Assembly: GCA_965198045.1 (NCBI GenBank)
Contig: CBDAOL010000011.1
Coordinates: forward strand, 310,001-374,000
DNA: 64,000 nt
Source: CBDDEC01 sp965198045
GTDB taxonomy: Bacteria; Chloroflexota; Dehalococcoidia; UBA2979
Reading direction: 5' to 3'
Shown here: positions 17,258 through 26,043 of the stretch, in pieces
Position numbering within the stretch: position 1 is the stretch's first letter
Layout of the letters: each line of letters begins with the position of its first letter
Made by a program: the position numbers and the translations under genes
Notes under the pieces: model-generated
Seen by the model: the letters and a program-made list of their open reading frames with translations, nothing else
The model's database searches: none
Told to the model about the DNA's origin: nothing

Positions 17258-18130
17258 ATGGCGGCACGCATCATCGACGGCAAGGCGATCGCCGCCGACG
17301 TGCGCGCCGAGGTGGCGCGAGATGTCGAGGCACACGTCGCCTCGGGCGGCCCGCGGCCGCACCTGACGGTCGTCCTGGTGGGCGACGATCCGGCGTCCGC
17401 CATCTACGTTCGCAGCAAGGGCCGCGCCGCCGAGGAGGCGGGGATCAGCTCGGACACGATCCTGCTCGAAGATGCCACGCCGGAGGCCGCGCTGCTTGAA
17501 CGCATCGAGGCGCTCAATGGCGATGCGGGCGTGCACGGCATCCTCGTGCAGATGCCGTTGCCCGACCAGATCTCGGCCGACGCCGTCCTCGACGCGATTG
17601 CGCCCGCGAAGGATGTCGATGGCCTGACGCCGGCGAGCCTCGGTCGCCTGTTGACGGGACGGCCGCGCTTCGTGCCGGCTACGCCATCCGGCGTGCAGCA
17701 GCTGCTGCTCCGCTCCGACATCGACCCGGCGGGACGCCGAGTCGTGATCGTCGGCCGCAGCATCCTGGTAGGGCGGCCGTTGGCGGCGTTGCTCTCGGCG
17801 AAGGCGGCGGGCGCCAACGCGACGGTCACGATGGCGCACACCGGCACCAGCGACCTGGGCGCCGTGACGCGCGAGGCGGAGATCCTCGTGGTCGCGGCGG
17901 GGCGGCCGAACACGATCACCGCCGACATGGTCCGGCCGGGCGCGACGGTGATCGACGTGGGCACCAACCGCATCGACGCGCCGGAGCGCAACAGCGGCAC
18001 GCGTCTCGTCGGCGATGTGGACTTCGAGGCGGTGCGCGAGGTGGCGGGCGCGATCACGCCCGTTCCCGGCGGCGTCGGTCCGATGACCATCGCCATGCTG
18101 CTGGTGAACACGCTACAGGCGGCGCGCTGA
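17258..18130 (+). CDS. folD: Methylenetetrahydrofolate dehydrogenase / methenyl-THF cyclohydrolase
   Basis: A 290-residue bifunctional one-carbon enzyme that interconverts 5,10-methylene-THF and 10-formyl-THF. Visible are the catalytic IYVRSKGRAAEEAGI (YxxxK variant with the Lys retained), the folate-binding VQMPLPDQIS, DVDGLTP, the NADP-binding VVIVGRSILVGRPLA, and the closing PVPGGVGPMTIAMLL signature. I start at the ATG at 17258 (AGGGCG just upstream) rather than the upstream ATA/GTG frame, since AARIIDGKAIA is the standard start. Confidence 0.95.
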   Translation: MAARIIDGKAIAADVRAEVARDVEAHVASGGPRPHLTVVLVGDDPASAIYVRSKGRAAEEAGISSDTILLEDATPEAALLERIEALNGDAGVHGILVQMPLPDQISADAVLDAIAPAKDVDGLTPASLGRLLTGRPRFVPATPSGVQQLLLRSDIDPAGRRVVIVGRSILVGRPLAALLSAKAAGANATVTMAHTGTSDLGAVTREAEILVVAAGRPNTITADMVRPGATVIDVGTNRIDAPERNSGTRLVGDVDFEAVREVAGAITPVPGGVGPMTIAMLLVNTLQAAR

Positions 18131-18186
18131 GGACAGGGATGCTCCGAGCGGGCGCGCCAGCGCCCGCGCTATGCGAAGATCGGTGC

Positions 18187-19315
18187 ATGGACGAGTTGAG
18201 ACAGCGGCTGGCCGAACTCCTCGAGCGCGTGCGGGATGTGCAGGTGCGGCTTTGACCTGCCTGCCCGCGAACGCGAACTAGAGCGGCTCCGCCAGGAGTC
18301 GCAGGCACCTGACCTCTGGAACGATCGCGAGAACGCGCAGCGCGTCATGAAGAGCGTCGCGCGCCTCGAGTCGCTGATCGAAACGTGGGCCGTGCTCGAG
18401 CGATCGTCCCAGGACCTGCAGGAGCTGACCGAACTCGCCGCCGAGGCCGACGAGGCGGAGCGCAACGAGCTGCAGGTCGACATCGAGCGCGAGCTGGCCG
18501 ACCTCGAGGGCCGCTACCAGGCGCTCGAGGTGACGATGACGCTCTCCGGTCCGTACGACTCGCGCAACGCGATGCTCTGGATCCACGCGGGCGCGGGTGG
18601 CACTGAGGCGCAGGACTGGGCGGAGATGCTCCTGCGGCTGTTCCTGCGCTGGGCGCAGCAGCACGAGTTCGGGGCGGAGGTGCTCGCCATCAGCAACGGT
18701 GACGAAGCGGGCATCAAGTCCGTCGAGGTGCGTATTAGCGGCGACCACACCTACGGCCTGCTGCGCTCAGAGCGCGGTGTGCACCGCCTGGTACGTATCT
18801 CCCCCTTCGACGCCTCGCACTCCCGCCACACCTCGTTCGCGCTCGTCGAGGTGATGCCGGAGGCCGCCGCCGGCGACATCAAGGTGGAGGTTCGCTCGGA
18901 GGACCTGCGGATCGACACGTACCGCGCCAGCGGCAATGGCGGGCAGAATGTGCAGAAGAACGACACTGCGGTGCGGATCACACACCTGCCGACCGGGATT
19001 GTGGTCACCTGTCAGAACGAGCGATCACAGAACCGAAACCGCGAGAGCGCGATGCTCGTACTGGAATCGAGGCTCCTCGAACGCGAGATCGAACGCGTCG
19101 AGGCTGAGCGAGCGGAGATCAAGGGCGATCACGTGGACGCCGGGTGGGGCAACCAGATTCGGTCGTACGTGCTGCACCCGTACAAGATGGTGAAGGACAT
19201 GCGCACCGGCGTGGAGACGAGCGACACGGGGCGCGTCCTCGACGGCGACATCGACGAGTTCATCACGGCGTACCTGCGCAGCCAGGTGGGGACCGACGGA
19301 GAGGCAGTGGCGTAA
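18187..19315 (+). CDS. prfB: Peptide chain release factor 2, with programmed +1 frameshift
   Basis: RF2 recognises UAA and UGA and triggers peptide release. The gene is in two frames: a 22-codon opening (MDELRQRLAELLERV...) ends at an in-frame TGA (18253-18255) within CTTTGAC, and translation continues in the +1 frame with DLPARERELERLRQ. The peptidyl-transferase loop appears as SGNGGQNVQKN, where the family has GGQ, and the specificity SPF tripeptide as RISPFDASHSRHTSF. Total about 375 residues, normal for RF2. The frameshift site is the classic autoregulatory one. The downstream peptidase gene starts 2 bases after the stop. Confidence 0.96.
18242..18256 (+). other. Programmed +1 ribosomal frameshift site of prfB
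   Basis: The sequence AGGTGCGGCTTTGAC contains the slippery CUU, the in-frame UGA stop and a following C. AGGTG, a Shine-Dalgarno-like element, ends three bases before CUU, the same spacing as AGGGGG in E. coli prfB. When RF2 is scarce the ribosome pauses at UGA, shifts to UUU and reads GAC, giving full-length RF2. Confidence 0.93.
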
Positions 19316-19317
19316 CG

Positions 19318-20730
19318 ATGGCCCAGTGGATGGCCCAGTGGCAACAGCGAGGGCTCCTCGCGACGTTCCTCGCCGGCCTGATCGCGGCCGCGCTCCTGCT
19401 CGCTCCGCCAGCCCACGAGGCCCGCGCGGGCAGCGTCACCTTCGGCAACACGAACGTTCGGACCGAGGACCCGCGGTCGATCCGCTTCTCCGCGCGTGTC
19501 GAGGCGAGTGCTGGCCTCGAATCGGCCGAGTTCGTCTTCAGCGTGTTGAACCCGGACGGCAATGTCGGAGGTAGCGGCGATGTCAGCGTCAGTCCTGGCG
19601 GCGAGCTGGACCTGATCTTCGAACTCGAGACGATCAACCCAACCCGCTACATCCCGGTTGGCTCGGAGTTGACGTACCACTGGGAGGTCACCGACGGCGA
19701 TGGTGTGACCCGGAGCAGCGACGAGAGCTCGTTCGTATTCCTGGACGGTCGGTTCGACTGGCAGGAGGTCAGCGAGGACGAGGTTACCGTCTATTACTAC
19801 AGCTCAGCCGAACACGCGGCGCGAGCACTCGGCGCGACGCTGAGCGCCCTCGAGGATGTCGAGGTGCTCCTGCAGACTGAGGTGCCGTACCCGATTCGCG
19901 TGGTCGTGTGGCGCACCGAGAGCGATGGCGAGCTCGCGCAGCGCCCGCGCGGTGCGGTCTTCGAGGCGACGGTGATCACCGGTGGGTCGCGCGTCTCTCC
20001 CGACCTGCTGCACGTTTACGACGCGCTCTCGAGCTTCACAGACGTCGTCCGCCACGAGGCGGCGCACATCGTCACGCACGTCGCCGGCGACGGGCCGTTT
20101 GCACAGGTTCCCTCGTGGCTCGACGAGGGGACGGCCGTGTACGCGCAGACCGATCCCGGACCCGGCTACACGTCGGGCGTGAACTTCGCGGTGCAGACCG
20201 ACACGCTGTTCCGACTGCGCTCGCTGAACGCGCCGGCCAACGAGGCGGAAGAGGTGAACGCGTTCTACGGCCAGTCGTGGTCGACGGTCGACTACCTCGT
20301 CGATGAGTACGGCGAGCAGAAGCTGGCCGACCTCTACGCGGCGATCTTCGACGGCTCGGACATCAACCGTGCGCTCGAGCAGGTGTACGGCTTCGACACG
20401 GACGGGCTCTACAACGAGTGGCGTCGTGTGCAGGGCCTCTCGCCGATCGAGTTCGCCGAGATCGACGAGGGTGGGTTCGCTCCCACCGAGGCAACGGTCG
20501 CGCCGCTGGGCGTGCCGACCCCGCTCGGTTCCGCGCCACCGAGCAGCGGCGGCGACGGAGCGAACGACGGCGCGGGCACGGGCGGCTCCGGCGGCGCCGG
20601 CGGCGGGGCGGGCGTCGAAGCGCCGGACGACGGCGGATCGTCGGGTGTGATCGTGCTGGCCGTCGCAGCGGTCGTGGCGCTCCTGCTCGGCGGTGGGGCC
20701 TTCATCGTGCTACGTCGGCCTTCGTCGTAG
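19318..20730 (+). CDS. Secreted, membrane-anchored zinc peptidase (peptidase MA-like)
   Basis: A 470-residue exported protein. Residues about 8-38 form a signal peptide (LLATFLAGLIAAALLLAPPA, then AHEARA). A beta-rich Ig-like region follows to about residue 140. The peptidase domain has the zinc motif RHEAAHIVTH (HExxH) and a downstream EGTAVYAQ with the likely third ligand Glu, as in the MA-clan Peptidase_MA_2 family. The C-terminus holds a Gly/Ser/Asn-rich linker and a single transmembrane helix ending in LRRPSS, so the enzyme would be tethered outside the membrane. The ATG is 2 bases after prfB. Its substrate is unknown. Confidence 0.82.
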   Translation: MAQWMAQWQQRGLLATFLAGLIAAALLLAPPAHEARAGSVTFGNTNVRTEDPRSIRFSARVEASAGLESAEFVFSVLNPDGNVGGSGDVSVSPGGELDLIFELETINPTRYIPVGSELTYHWEVTDGDGVTRSSDESSFVFLDGRFDWQEVSEDEVTVYYYSSAEHAARALGATLSALEDVEVLLQTEVPYPIRVVVWRTESDGELAQRPRGAVFEATVITGGSRVSPDLLHVYDALSSFTDVVRHEAAHIVTHVAGDGPFAQVPSWLDEGTAVYAQTDPGPGYTSGVNFAVQTDTLFRLRSLNAPANEAEEVNAFYGQSWSTVDYLVDEYGEQKLADLYAAIFDGSDINRALEQVYGFDTDGLYNEWRRVQGLSPIEFAEIDEGGFAPTEATVAPLGVPTPLGSAPPSSGGDGANDGAGTGGSGGAGGGAGVEAPDDGGSSGVIVLAVAAVVALLLGGGAFIVLRRPSS

Positions 20731-20740
20731 CGCGCCCGGT

Positions 20741-21592
20741 CTACCGTCCCGGCACGATCAAACCGCTCGAGGGCTCCTCAGGGGGCGGTGGGGCAGCGCC
20801 CGGCGCGCCCGGCGGGATCGCGCCGGCCTGTGCCGCGGCCTGCTCACGGAAGAGGCGTTCGGCGTCGTCCTCGTTGAGGTAGGGCGAAGAGAGTACGTGC
20901 TCCCGAATGACGGGCTCGTCATCGCCGGCCAGCACGCGGCCGATCTGCTCGATCAGCTCCGATTCGCCCCAGCCTCCGACGAAGCGCCGGCCGTTGACAG
21001 TCATCGTTGGCACCTCGGTGACGCCGTGCTGGGCGGAGCGGACGGGGAACTCACTCGCCTCGACGATGCGGATGTTGACCGCCCGCTGCTCGATCGCGCA
21101 GGCGGCGAGCAGCGTCCCGAGCTGGGAGGAGTAGGGATCGTAGGGCGCGCCGAACAGCTCGATCTCGACGGGCTCCTCGATGGCCAGCAGGCGCTCGCGG
21201 TTCTCCGGGGACACGGGCGCGGCGCCGGTTGAGGCGAACCAGAGGATGTCCAGGAACATCGGGAACATGAGGCCGCCCGGCAGACCTTCGATACGGATCG
21301 CGCGGCTGCTGCCGCGCACGATGATCGTCGGCGGGTGTTGGACGCCCGCCTCTGCAGCGCGGTCGGCGTGGCGGTCCAGGTCGTACTGGGTCCAGGAGAT
21401 TGCCGGGTGCAGTCGCACGAGCTGCTTCGCCAGCTCCACCACATCCTCGCAGCGGGTGCAGGTGTCGCGGTCCGTGCGCAGCAGGCCCGACTCCTCCTGC
21501 GTCCAGATGTCGAGGCCGACTCGGCGCACGACGCGCTCGGCCAGCCAGGAGGCGACTCGGGGCTCCTCGTCGGGCGGGATCGGTGCGGGCAT
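20741..21592 (-). CDS. Tandem thioredoxin-fold protein (glutaredoxin-like / disulfide oxidoreductase type)
   Basis: A 283-residue protein with two thioredoxin folds in series, as in archaeal protein disulfide oxidoreductases. The first unit has the CTRC redox motif at about residue 45 and the cis-Pro segment HPPTIIV. The second unit (from about residue 140, IELFGAPYDPYSSQL) has lost its CxxC but keeps EVPTMTVNGRRFVGG. A Pro/Ala-rich tail closes it. No signal peptide, so it should act in the cytosol. The ATG overlaps the stop of the upstream phosphatidyltransferase gene (TGATG), making it the last gene of the inositol-lipid operon. Confidence 0.75.
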   Translation of the reverse strand: MPAPIPPDEEPRVASWLAERVVRRVGLDIWTQEESGLLRTDRDTCTRCEDVVELAKQLVRLHPAISWTQYDLDRHADRAAEAGVQHPPTIIVRGSSRAIRIEGLPGGLMFPMFLDILWFASTGAAPVSPENRERLLAIEEPVEIELFGAPYDPYSSQLGTLLAACAIEQRAVNIRIVEASEFPVRSAQHGVTEVPTMTVNGRRFVGGWGESELIEQIGRVLAGDDEPVIREHVLSSPYLNEDDAERLFREQAAAQAGAIPPGAPGAAPPPPEEPSSGLIVPGR

Positions 21593-22221
21593 CAGTGCTC
21601 CTCTGCGGGGTCGGGCGCGTCGTCGGACGGTGGGCGTTGCTGTCGCAGTGTGCGTGCTGCGCTCATAAAGCGCTGCGTGGCCGTCAGCAGCGTGAGCACT
21701 GCGAGGATCCACAGGCCGAGGCGGAGCCAGCCGGTGATCAGCGCGAGCGCGAGCAGCACGACGCGCTCAGGGCGCGTAAACAATCCGTCGCGCAGCTCGA
21801 GCCCGAGTCCTTCGGCACGCGCCCGGATGTAGGACACCATCAGCGAGCCGAACATCGCGGCAAAGACGAGCGCCGACTCCTCGCTGTTCCCTCGGTCCAG
21901 CTGGTAGACGAGGATGCCGAACAGCACCGCCGCCTCCGACGCGCGGTCGAAGACGGAGTCGAGCAGCGCGCCGTAGGAGGAGGCCTTGCCGGTGGCCCGC
22001 GCCAACGCGCCGTCGAGGAAGTCCATCGCGCTGAAGACGAGCATGACGATGCCGGCGGTGACCAACTGGCCGTTCGCGGCCAGGACACCCGCCGCTACGT
22101 TCCCGCTGATCGAGACGAACGTGATCATGTCTGGAGTGACGCCGAGGGCGGCCAGCCGCCGGACGACGGGCCCGACGATCCGCTCGGGTACGCGACGAGG
22201 AAGCAGGCGGATCTGGTCCAC
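21592..22221 (-). CDS. CDP-alcohol phosphatidyltransferase, likely phosphatidylinositol (phosphate) synthase
   Basis: A 209-residue polytopic membrane enzyme. The full CDP-alcohol phosphotransferase signature D-x2-D-G-x2-A-R-x8-G-x3-D-x3-D is visible in MDFLDGALARATG and YGALLDSVFDRASE. The family joins CDP-diacylglycerol to an alcohol. The substrate is inferred from context: ino1 and a PimA-like glycosyltransferase in the same operon point to inositol 1-phosphate, as for mycobacterial PgsA1. I start it at a GTG at 22219-22221, two bases after the preceding stop; a longer frame overlaps that gene and looks artefactual. Confidence 0.8.
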   Translation of the reverse strand: MDQIRLLPRRVPERIVGPVVRRLAALGVTPDMITFVSISGNVAAGVLAANGQLVTAGIVMLVFSAMDFLDGALARATGKASSYGALLDSVFDRASEAAVLFGILVYQLDRGNSEESALVFAAMFGSLMVSYIRARAEGLGLELRDGLFTRPERVVLLALALITGWLRLGLWILAVLTLLTATQRFMSAARTLRQQRPPSDDAPDPAEEH

Positions 22222-22223
22222 CG

Positions 22224-23408
22224 TTAGGAGACTGCTGACAGCTCGCCGCGGCCACGGCGTCGCGATGCCTCGACGGTTTCGTTGGTATCGAGCAGCCGCT
22301 CGTAGTAGCTCATCACCTGCTGTGTCACGCGCGGCCACGAGTAGTCCTCGACGCGCTGCCGGCCGGCGGCGCCGAGTGTGCGCCGGCGCTGCTCGTCGTT
22401 GACGAGTTCAGTCAGCGCGTCAGCCAACGCCAGCGGGTCCTTCGGAGGCACCAGGGTGCCGTCGACACCGTGGGTAATCACGGACGCATAGCCCTCGATG
22501 TTTGAGGCCACGACCGGGAGGCCAGCGGACATGCCCTCGAGCAGCACGATGCCCTGCGACTCGTTGCCGGTGGCCGGCGAACAGAAGATCTGCGCCGTGC
22601 GGTGGTAACGCGGTAGATCGGCATCGGAGGGTCCGGGGATGAACTCGACGTTGCGCTGACCACTCGAAGCGACAGATTCGGCGTACTTCCGCTTGGCCCT
22701 GGAGTCCGGTCCGACGATCACCAGGCGCGTCTCGGGGTTGCGTGCGTTGACCATGCCGAAGGCCCGGATCAGGTAGCCAAGCCCCTTCCGCTTCTCGGCG
22801 CGGCCGACGTAGAGGATGTTGATCAGCCCGTCGTCGAACCCCTCGATCGGAACGAGCGACGGGTTGTCGAAGCGGTCGACATCGATGCCGTTGGGGATGA
22901 TGTTGTAGAAGCCGTTGAAGTAGCGACCGACATATTGCGCGGCCGGGGCCGAGACGGCGATCTTGCCGTCGAGCTCGCGGTACCACCGCTTCAGGAGGCG
23001 GCGTCCGTAGGAGTAGAGCTTGTTCCCGCCTTCCTTCCGCGCGTGGAACGTGCCGACGTTGACCACCCGCGGATTGGCGGCGCGCGATGTGCGCAGCACC
23101 TGGATCGGCAGGCTCGGCATCAGCGGCTCGTGCACATGCACGATGTCGAACTGCTCGCGTTCGAGGTGCGCGCGCACCTCGCGGCCGAGCCGCGGGCTGA
23201 GCGCGATACGCGCCGAGGAGCCGCCAGCGGGGACGGGGAACGGACGCCCGATCCTCGTCACGATCGGATCAGCGACCTCGGTGCTGGCCGGAGCGAGGAT
23301 GCGGATGTCGTGGCCACGGTCACGGAACTCGCGCGAGAGCTGACTGAGGTGGCTGTTGACCCCGCCGAAGGCTGTCCAGTCATAGGGCGAAACGAGCGCG
23401 ATCTTCAT
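22224..23408 (-). CDS. GT4 glycosyltransferase, PimA-like phosphatidylinositol mannosyltransferase
   Basis: A 394-residue GT-B enzyme. The start KIALVSPYDWTAFGGVNSHL has the glycine-rich acceptor loop of PimA. NVGTFHARKEG, IPNGIDVDRF and the C-terminal donor-binding ESQGIVLLEGMSAG (EX7E motif) follow. PimA moves mannose from GDP-mannose to the inositol of phosphatidylinositol at the inner face of the membrane. Specificity here is an inference from sequence resemblance and operon context. The ATG (23406-23408) is preceded by GGGAGG located in the end of the PHP gene, two bases separate the two genes. Confidence 0.82.
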   Translation of the reverse strand: MKIALVSPYDWTAFGGVNSHLSQLSREFRDRGHDIRILAPASTEVADPIVTRIGRPFPVPAGGSSARIALSPRLGREVRAHLEREQFDIVHVHEPLMPSLPIQVLRTSRAANPRVVNVGTFHARKEGGNKLYSYGRRLLKRWYRELDGKIAVSAPAAQYVGRYFNGFYNIIPNGIDVDRFDNPSLVPIEGFDDGLINILYVGRAEKRKGLGYLIRAFGMVNARNPETRLVIVGPDSRAKRKYAESVASSGQRNVEFIPGPSDADLPRYHRTAQIFCSPATGNESQGIVLLEGMSAGLPVVASNIEGYASVITHGVDGTLVPPKDPLALADALTELVNDEQRRRTLGAAGRQRVEDYSWPRVTQQVMSYYERLLDTNETVEASRRRGRGELSAVS

Positions 23409-23410
23409 TG

Positions 23411-24223
23411 CTACGCCTCCCCTCGACCTCGGCCCGTGATGCGCCTGAGCGGACGCCCCAGCACCTTCTGAGGCGTGACCGCGAGTCCGCGTACCTGCTG
23501 GCGCAGGATGGTACGCCAACCGATCTCCCGTAGCGAGGGCCTACGGCCCGCCACGGCGACGGTACTCCGTTCGAGGATGGCACTCCGCATGTCGTCTGCC
23601 GTTCGGCCCGGGAACAGCGTGTAGGCGGCGCCGATCGAGGCAAGGAAGTGGGCGTCGCTGCCGCCGGTGGGGGCAAGGCCCCAGCGCTCCTCGTTCAGCC
23701 GCTTCATGCGGTCGCCCGTGTCCCAGCCGGCGCTGGTCGGATTCTCGACCTCGAGGCCGTCCGGGATGCGCTCCGGGTCGCCAGCGTCGACGAGGCGCTC
23801 GAGGCCGCGGCGACCGACAGAGCGCGTGAGCAGGGAGAACGGATGCGGGATGACGGCGAGGCCGCCCAGCCCGTGGATCGCCTCGACGGTGTCGCCGAGC
23901 GAACGGAACGAGGGGACCTCCTGCTCGACCCAGAGCGCGAGCAAGTGACCGCCGCGCGTCGTGACTTCGATGCCAGGGACGAAGTCGAAGTGATACGACC
24001 CGCGCGCGTGCACCTCACGTGCGAGCAGCGCGCCGGCGATGTCGTCGTGGTCGGTGATGGCGATGACGTCCAGCTCCGCGCGGCGTTCGACGAGGTCGAG
24101 GATCTCCTCGGCGCTGGCCATGCCGTCTCCGGCGGAGCTGTGGATCTGGAGATCGGCGCGCCCCCAGCCTGCGGCTGGTGCAGCGGTGGAAGGCGCGTCG
24201 CTCGTGGTGGTCTGCGCGCTCAT
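23411..24223 (-). CDS. PHP-domain phosphoesterase
   Basis: A 270-residue member of the polymerase and histidinol phosphatase superfamily. Metal-binding motifs are visible: ADLQIHSSAGDGMASAEEIL (HxH-like, with His replaced in part), AITDHDDIAGA, the central GIEVTT and HPF segments, and the late GGSDAHFLASIG. Such enzymes hydrolyse phosphomonoesters or nucleotides with two or three metal ions. Its place between acyltransferase and PimA-like genes suggests a phospholipid or inositol phosphate substrate. I start at the ATG at 24221-24223; the open frame further upstream is rich in Arg/Ser and not conserved-looking. Confidence 0.8.
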   Translation of the reverse strand: MSAQTTTSDAPSTAAPAAGWGRADLQIHSSAGDGMASAEEILDLVERRAELDVIAITDHDDIAGALLAREVHARGSYHFDFVPGIEVTTRGGHLLALWVEQEVPSFRSLGDTVEAIHGLGGLAVIPHPFSLLTRSVGRRGLERLVDAGDPERIPDGLEVENPTSAGWDTGDRMKRLNEERWGLAPTGGSDAHFLASIGAAYTLFPGRTADDMRSAILERSTVAVAGRRPSLREIGWRTILRQQVRGLAVTPQKVLGRPLRRITGRGRGEA

Positions 24224-24278
24224 CGGTCCCAGTGTAGGGCGACATGCCTGAACGCTGGGCGAACGAGGGCTCTGATCG

Positions 24279-25160
24279 TCAGGACCCGTCCTCTGCCGCC
24301 GGCCAGATCGGCGAGAGCGCGAACCACTGATCGGGGTATTGACTGATGCTGCGCTCAAGGAAGGCGATCAGCGCCTCCATGCCGCTCTCGAGGTCTGCCG
24401 CGCGGTCGCCGGTCCCCTCGGGCAGGACGAGCTCCTCGAGTTCGATGCGGAAGCGGCCCGGGCCGGTCCTCGGCACGCTGCCGACGATGATCGATGCGCC
24501 TGTGCGGCGCGCGAGCTCGATCGCGCCGGACGGCACCGGCGCCGGGTTGCCGAAGAACGGCCGAGGCGTGGCGCCGCCGAGGACATCGCGGTCGGAGACG
24601 ACGGCCAGCGTGCCGCCACCGCGAAGGTGGGTCAGCGACTGACGCAAACCGGACAGGTCGGCTGGCAGGAACGGCACACCCGTGCGGCCACGGACATCGT
24701 GCATCAGGTCATGCAATCGCTGGGGCTCCAGCGGTTCCGTGACGACGGCGAGGTCGATGGCGAACTCCCCGAGCGCCTGCACGATGAACTCCGGGTTGCC
24801 CAGGTGTGCCGAGACGAGGAGCATGCCGCAGCCGCGGTCGAAGGCCTGCATCGTTTCGGGCAGGCCGTCGAGCGAATCAACGTGGTCAAACATCTCCGCT
24901 GGGTCCATCCGCGCGTACTTCGCGAAGTCGACGAAGTAGTAGAGCGCCGTGCGCGTGCAGCCACGAGCGGCGCGGTCACGCTCGCCGGTCGGTGCACCCT
25001 CGCCCAGCACGTGGCGCATGTGGTCGCGGGTCGTCGCGCGCACCCTCGACGAGGCGAACCAGAGCAACGTGCCGCCGAGCCAGGCCCCGGCGTAGAGCAG
25101 GCGCGTGGGGAGGCGTCCGAAGACGCGCACGAGCAGCCAGATGCCAACGTACTGAATCAC
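24279..25160 (-). CDS. Lysophospholipid/PIM acyltransferase, LpxL/PatA-like (copy 1)
   Basis: A 293-residue membrane-associated acyltransferase of the LpxL/HtrB-PatA group. The catalytic HxxxxE motif is in VSAHLGNPEF near residue 105, and the typical C-terminus QYPDQWFALSPIWPA is present. The family transfers a fatty acid from acyl-ACP or acyl-CoA to a glycolipid hydroxyl; in mycobacteria PatA acylates phosphatidylinositol mannosides. The frame is open upstream, but I choose the GTG at 25158-25160 because the protein then begins IQYVGIWLLVRVFGRLP, a normal start. This overlaps the end of copy 2. Confidence 0.8.
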   Translation of the reverse strand: MIQYVGIWLLVRVFGRLPTRLLYAGAWLGGTLLWFASSRVRATTRDHMRHVLGEGAPTGERDRAARGCTRTALYYFVDFAKYARMDPAEMFDHVDSLDGLPETMQAFDRGCGMLLVSAHLGNPEFIVQALGEFAIDLAVVTEPLEPQRLHDLMHDVRGRTGVPFLPADLSGLRQSLTHLRGGGTLAVVSDRDVLGGATPRPFFGNPAPVPSGAIELARRTGASIIVGSVPRTGPGRFRIELEELVLPEGTGDRAADLESGMEALIAFLERSISQYPDQWFALSPIWPAAEDGS

Positions 25161-25173
25161 CTCGGCGTGACGC

Positions 25174-26040
25174 TCACACCGCCGCCGCGTCCGCAGGCCA
25201 GAGGTGGCGGAAGATGTACCACTGGCTGGGGTCGCGCCGGACAAGGTCTTCGAGGCGCGCGAAGATCGCCTGCATCAGCGCCTGCGCGTCCGCCTCGGCG
25301 TCGCCGGTCGGCTCGAACGGGACCGGCACGACATCTGCGCCCATGTCGTTGTGCCAGGGCGAGCGACGCCACAGGGTTGCCGCGACGACGTTCGAGCCGG
25401 CGCGGAGGGCGATACGGGCGATGCCATCAGGCACACGGATGGTGCCGCCGAAGAACGTCACCTCAACGCCCTCTTCGTCGGGAATGTCGGCGAGCGCCGC
25501 GATCACGTTGTTGCGCTTGAGCGCTCTCAGCAGCCCGGGCCCGGCGTGCCCGACCTCGACGATCGTCATGCCGAGGTGGGCGCGGGAGCCGATCACCAGC
25601 TCGTTGACGCGATCGTTGCCCACAACGTCGGCGATGGTGGTGATTGGGTAACCCTGGACTGCCAGCGCGGCAGCGCCCATGTCCCAGATACCGAAGTGCA
25701 TGGTGACGAAGACGATGCCGTTGCCACTGCGCAGCTCCTCGAGGAGCGGCCAGTCGTCGTAGTGGACGCGTTCGCGAACCTCGTCGGCGGTGGTGCCCGG
25801 GAAGCGGAGGAAGTCGACGAGGTAGACGCCGTAGTTAGCGAATGAGCGCCGGGCGTAGCTCCGCGCGAGCGCCTCGTCGCCACCGGCGACGCGCAGCATG
25901 TTCGCCACGCAGCGCCGACGGCCGCCGGGCCACAGGTAGTAGAGGAGCGAGCCGGCAAGGCGAGCGGCGCTGTAGCTGACGCGCAACGGGACGAGGCCCG
26001 TCAGCAGCGATGCCAGGCGAAAGCCCCAGTAGAGGGCCAC
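25174..26040 (-). CDS. Lysophospholipid/PIM acyltransferase, LpxL/PatA-like (copy 2)
   Basis: A 288-residue paralogue of the next gene in the operon. The catalytic motif is HFGIWD in VTMHFGIWDMGAA near residue 115 (HxxxxD), and it ends DPSQWYIFRHLWP. An N-terminal hydrophobic helix would bind the membrane. Two copies in a row suggest two different acylation positions, as in PIM where both mannose and inositol can be acylated; this is inference. It starts at a GTG three bases after ino1 ends. Confidence 0.82.
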   Translation of the reverse strand: MALYWGFRLASLLTGLVPLRVSYSAARLAGSLLYYLWPGGRRRCVANMLRVAGGDEALARSYARRSFANYGVYLVDFLRFPGTTADEVRERVHYDDWPLLEELRSGNGIVFVTMHFGIWDMGAAALAVQGYPITTIADVVGNDRVNELVIGSRAHLGMTIVEVGHAGPGLLRALKRNNVIAALADIPDEEGVEVTFFGGTIRVPDGIARIALRAGSNVVAATLWRRSPWHNDMGADVVPVPFEPTGDAEADAQALMQAIFARLEDLVRRDPSQWYIFRHLWPADAAAV

Positions 26041-26043
26041 AAA

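Noticed and set aside
19144..19317. Longer N-terminus for the secreted peptidase
   Set aside because: It would overlap prfB in another frame and put 58 Arg-rich residues before a signal peptide. The ATG at 19318 gives a normal signal sequence.
24339..25520. A 393-codon plus-strand open frame opposite the acyltransferase genes
   Set aside because: High GC leaves long antisense frames open. The minus strand has clear catalytic motifs, while the antisense protein is low-quality and lacks any known pattern.
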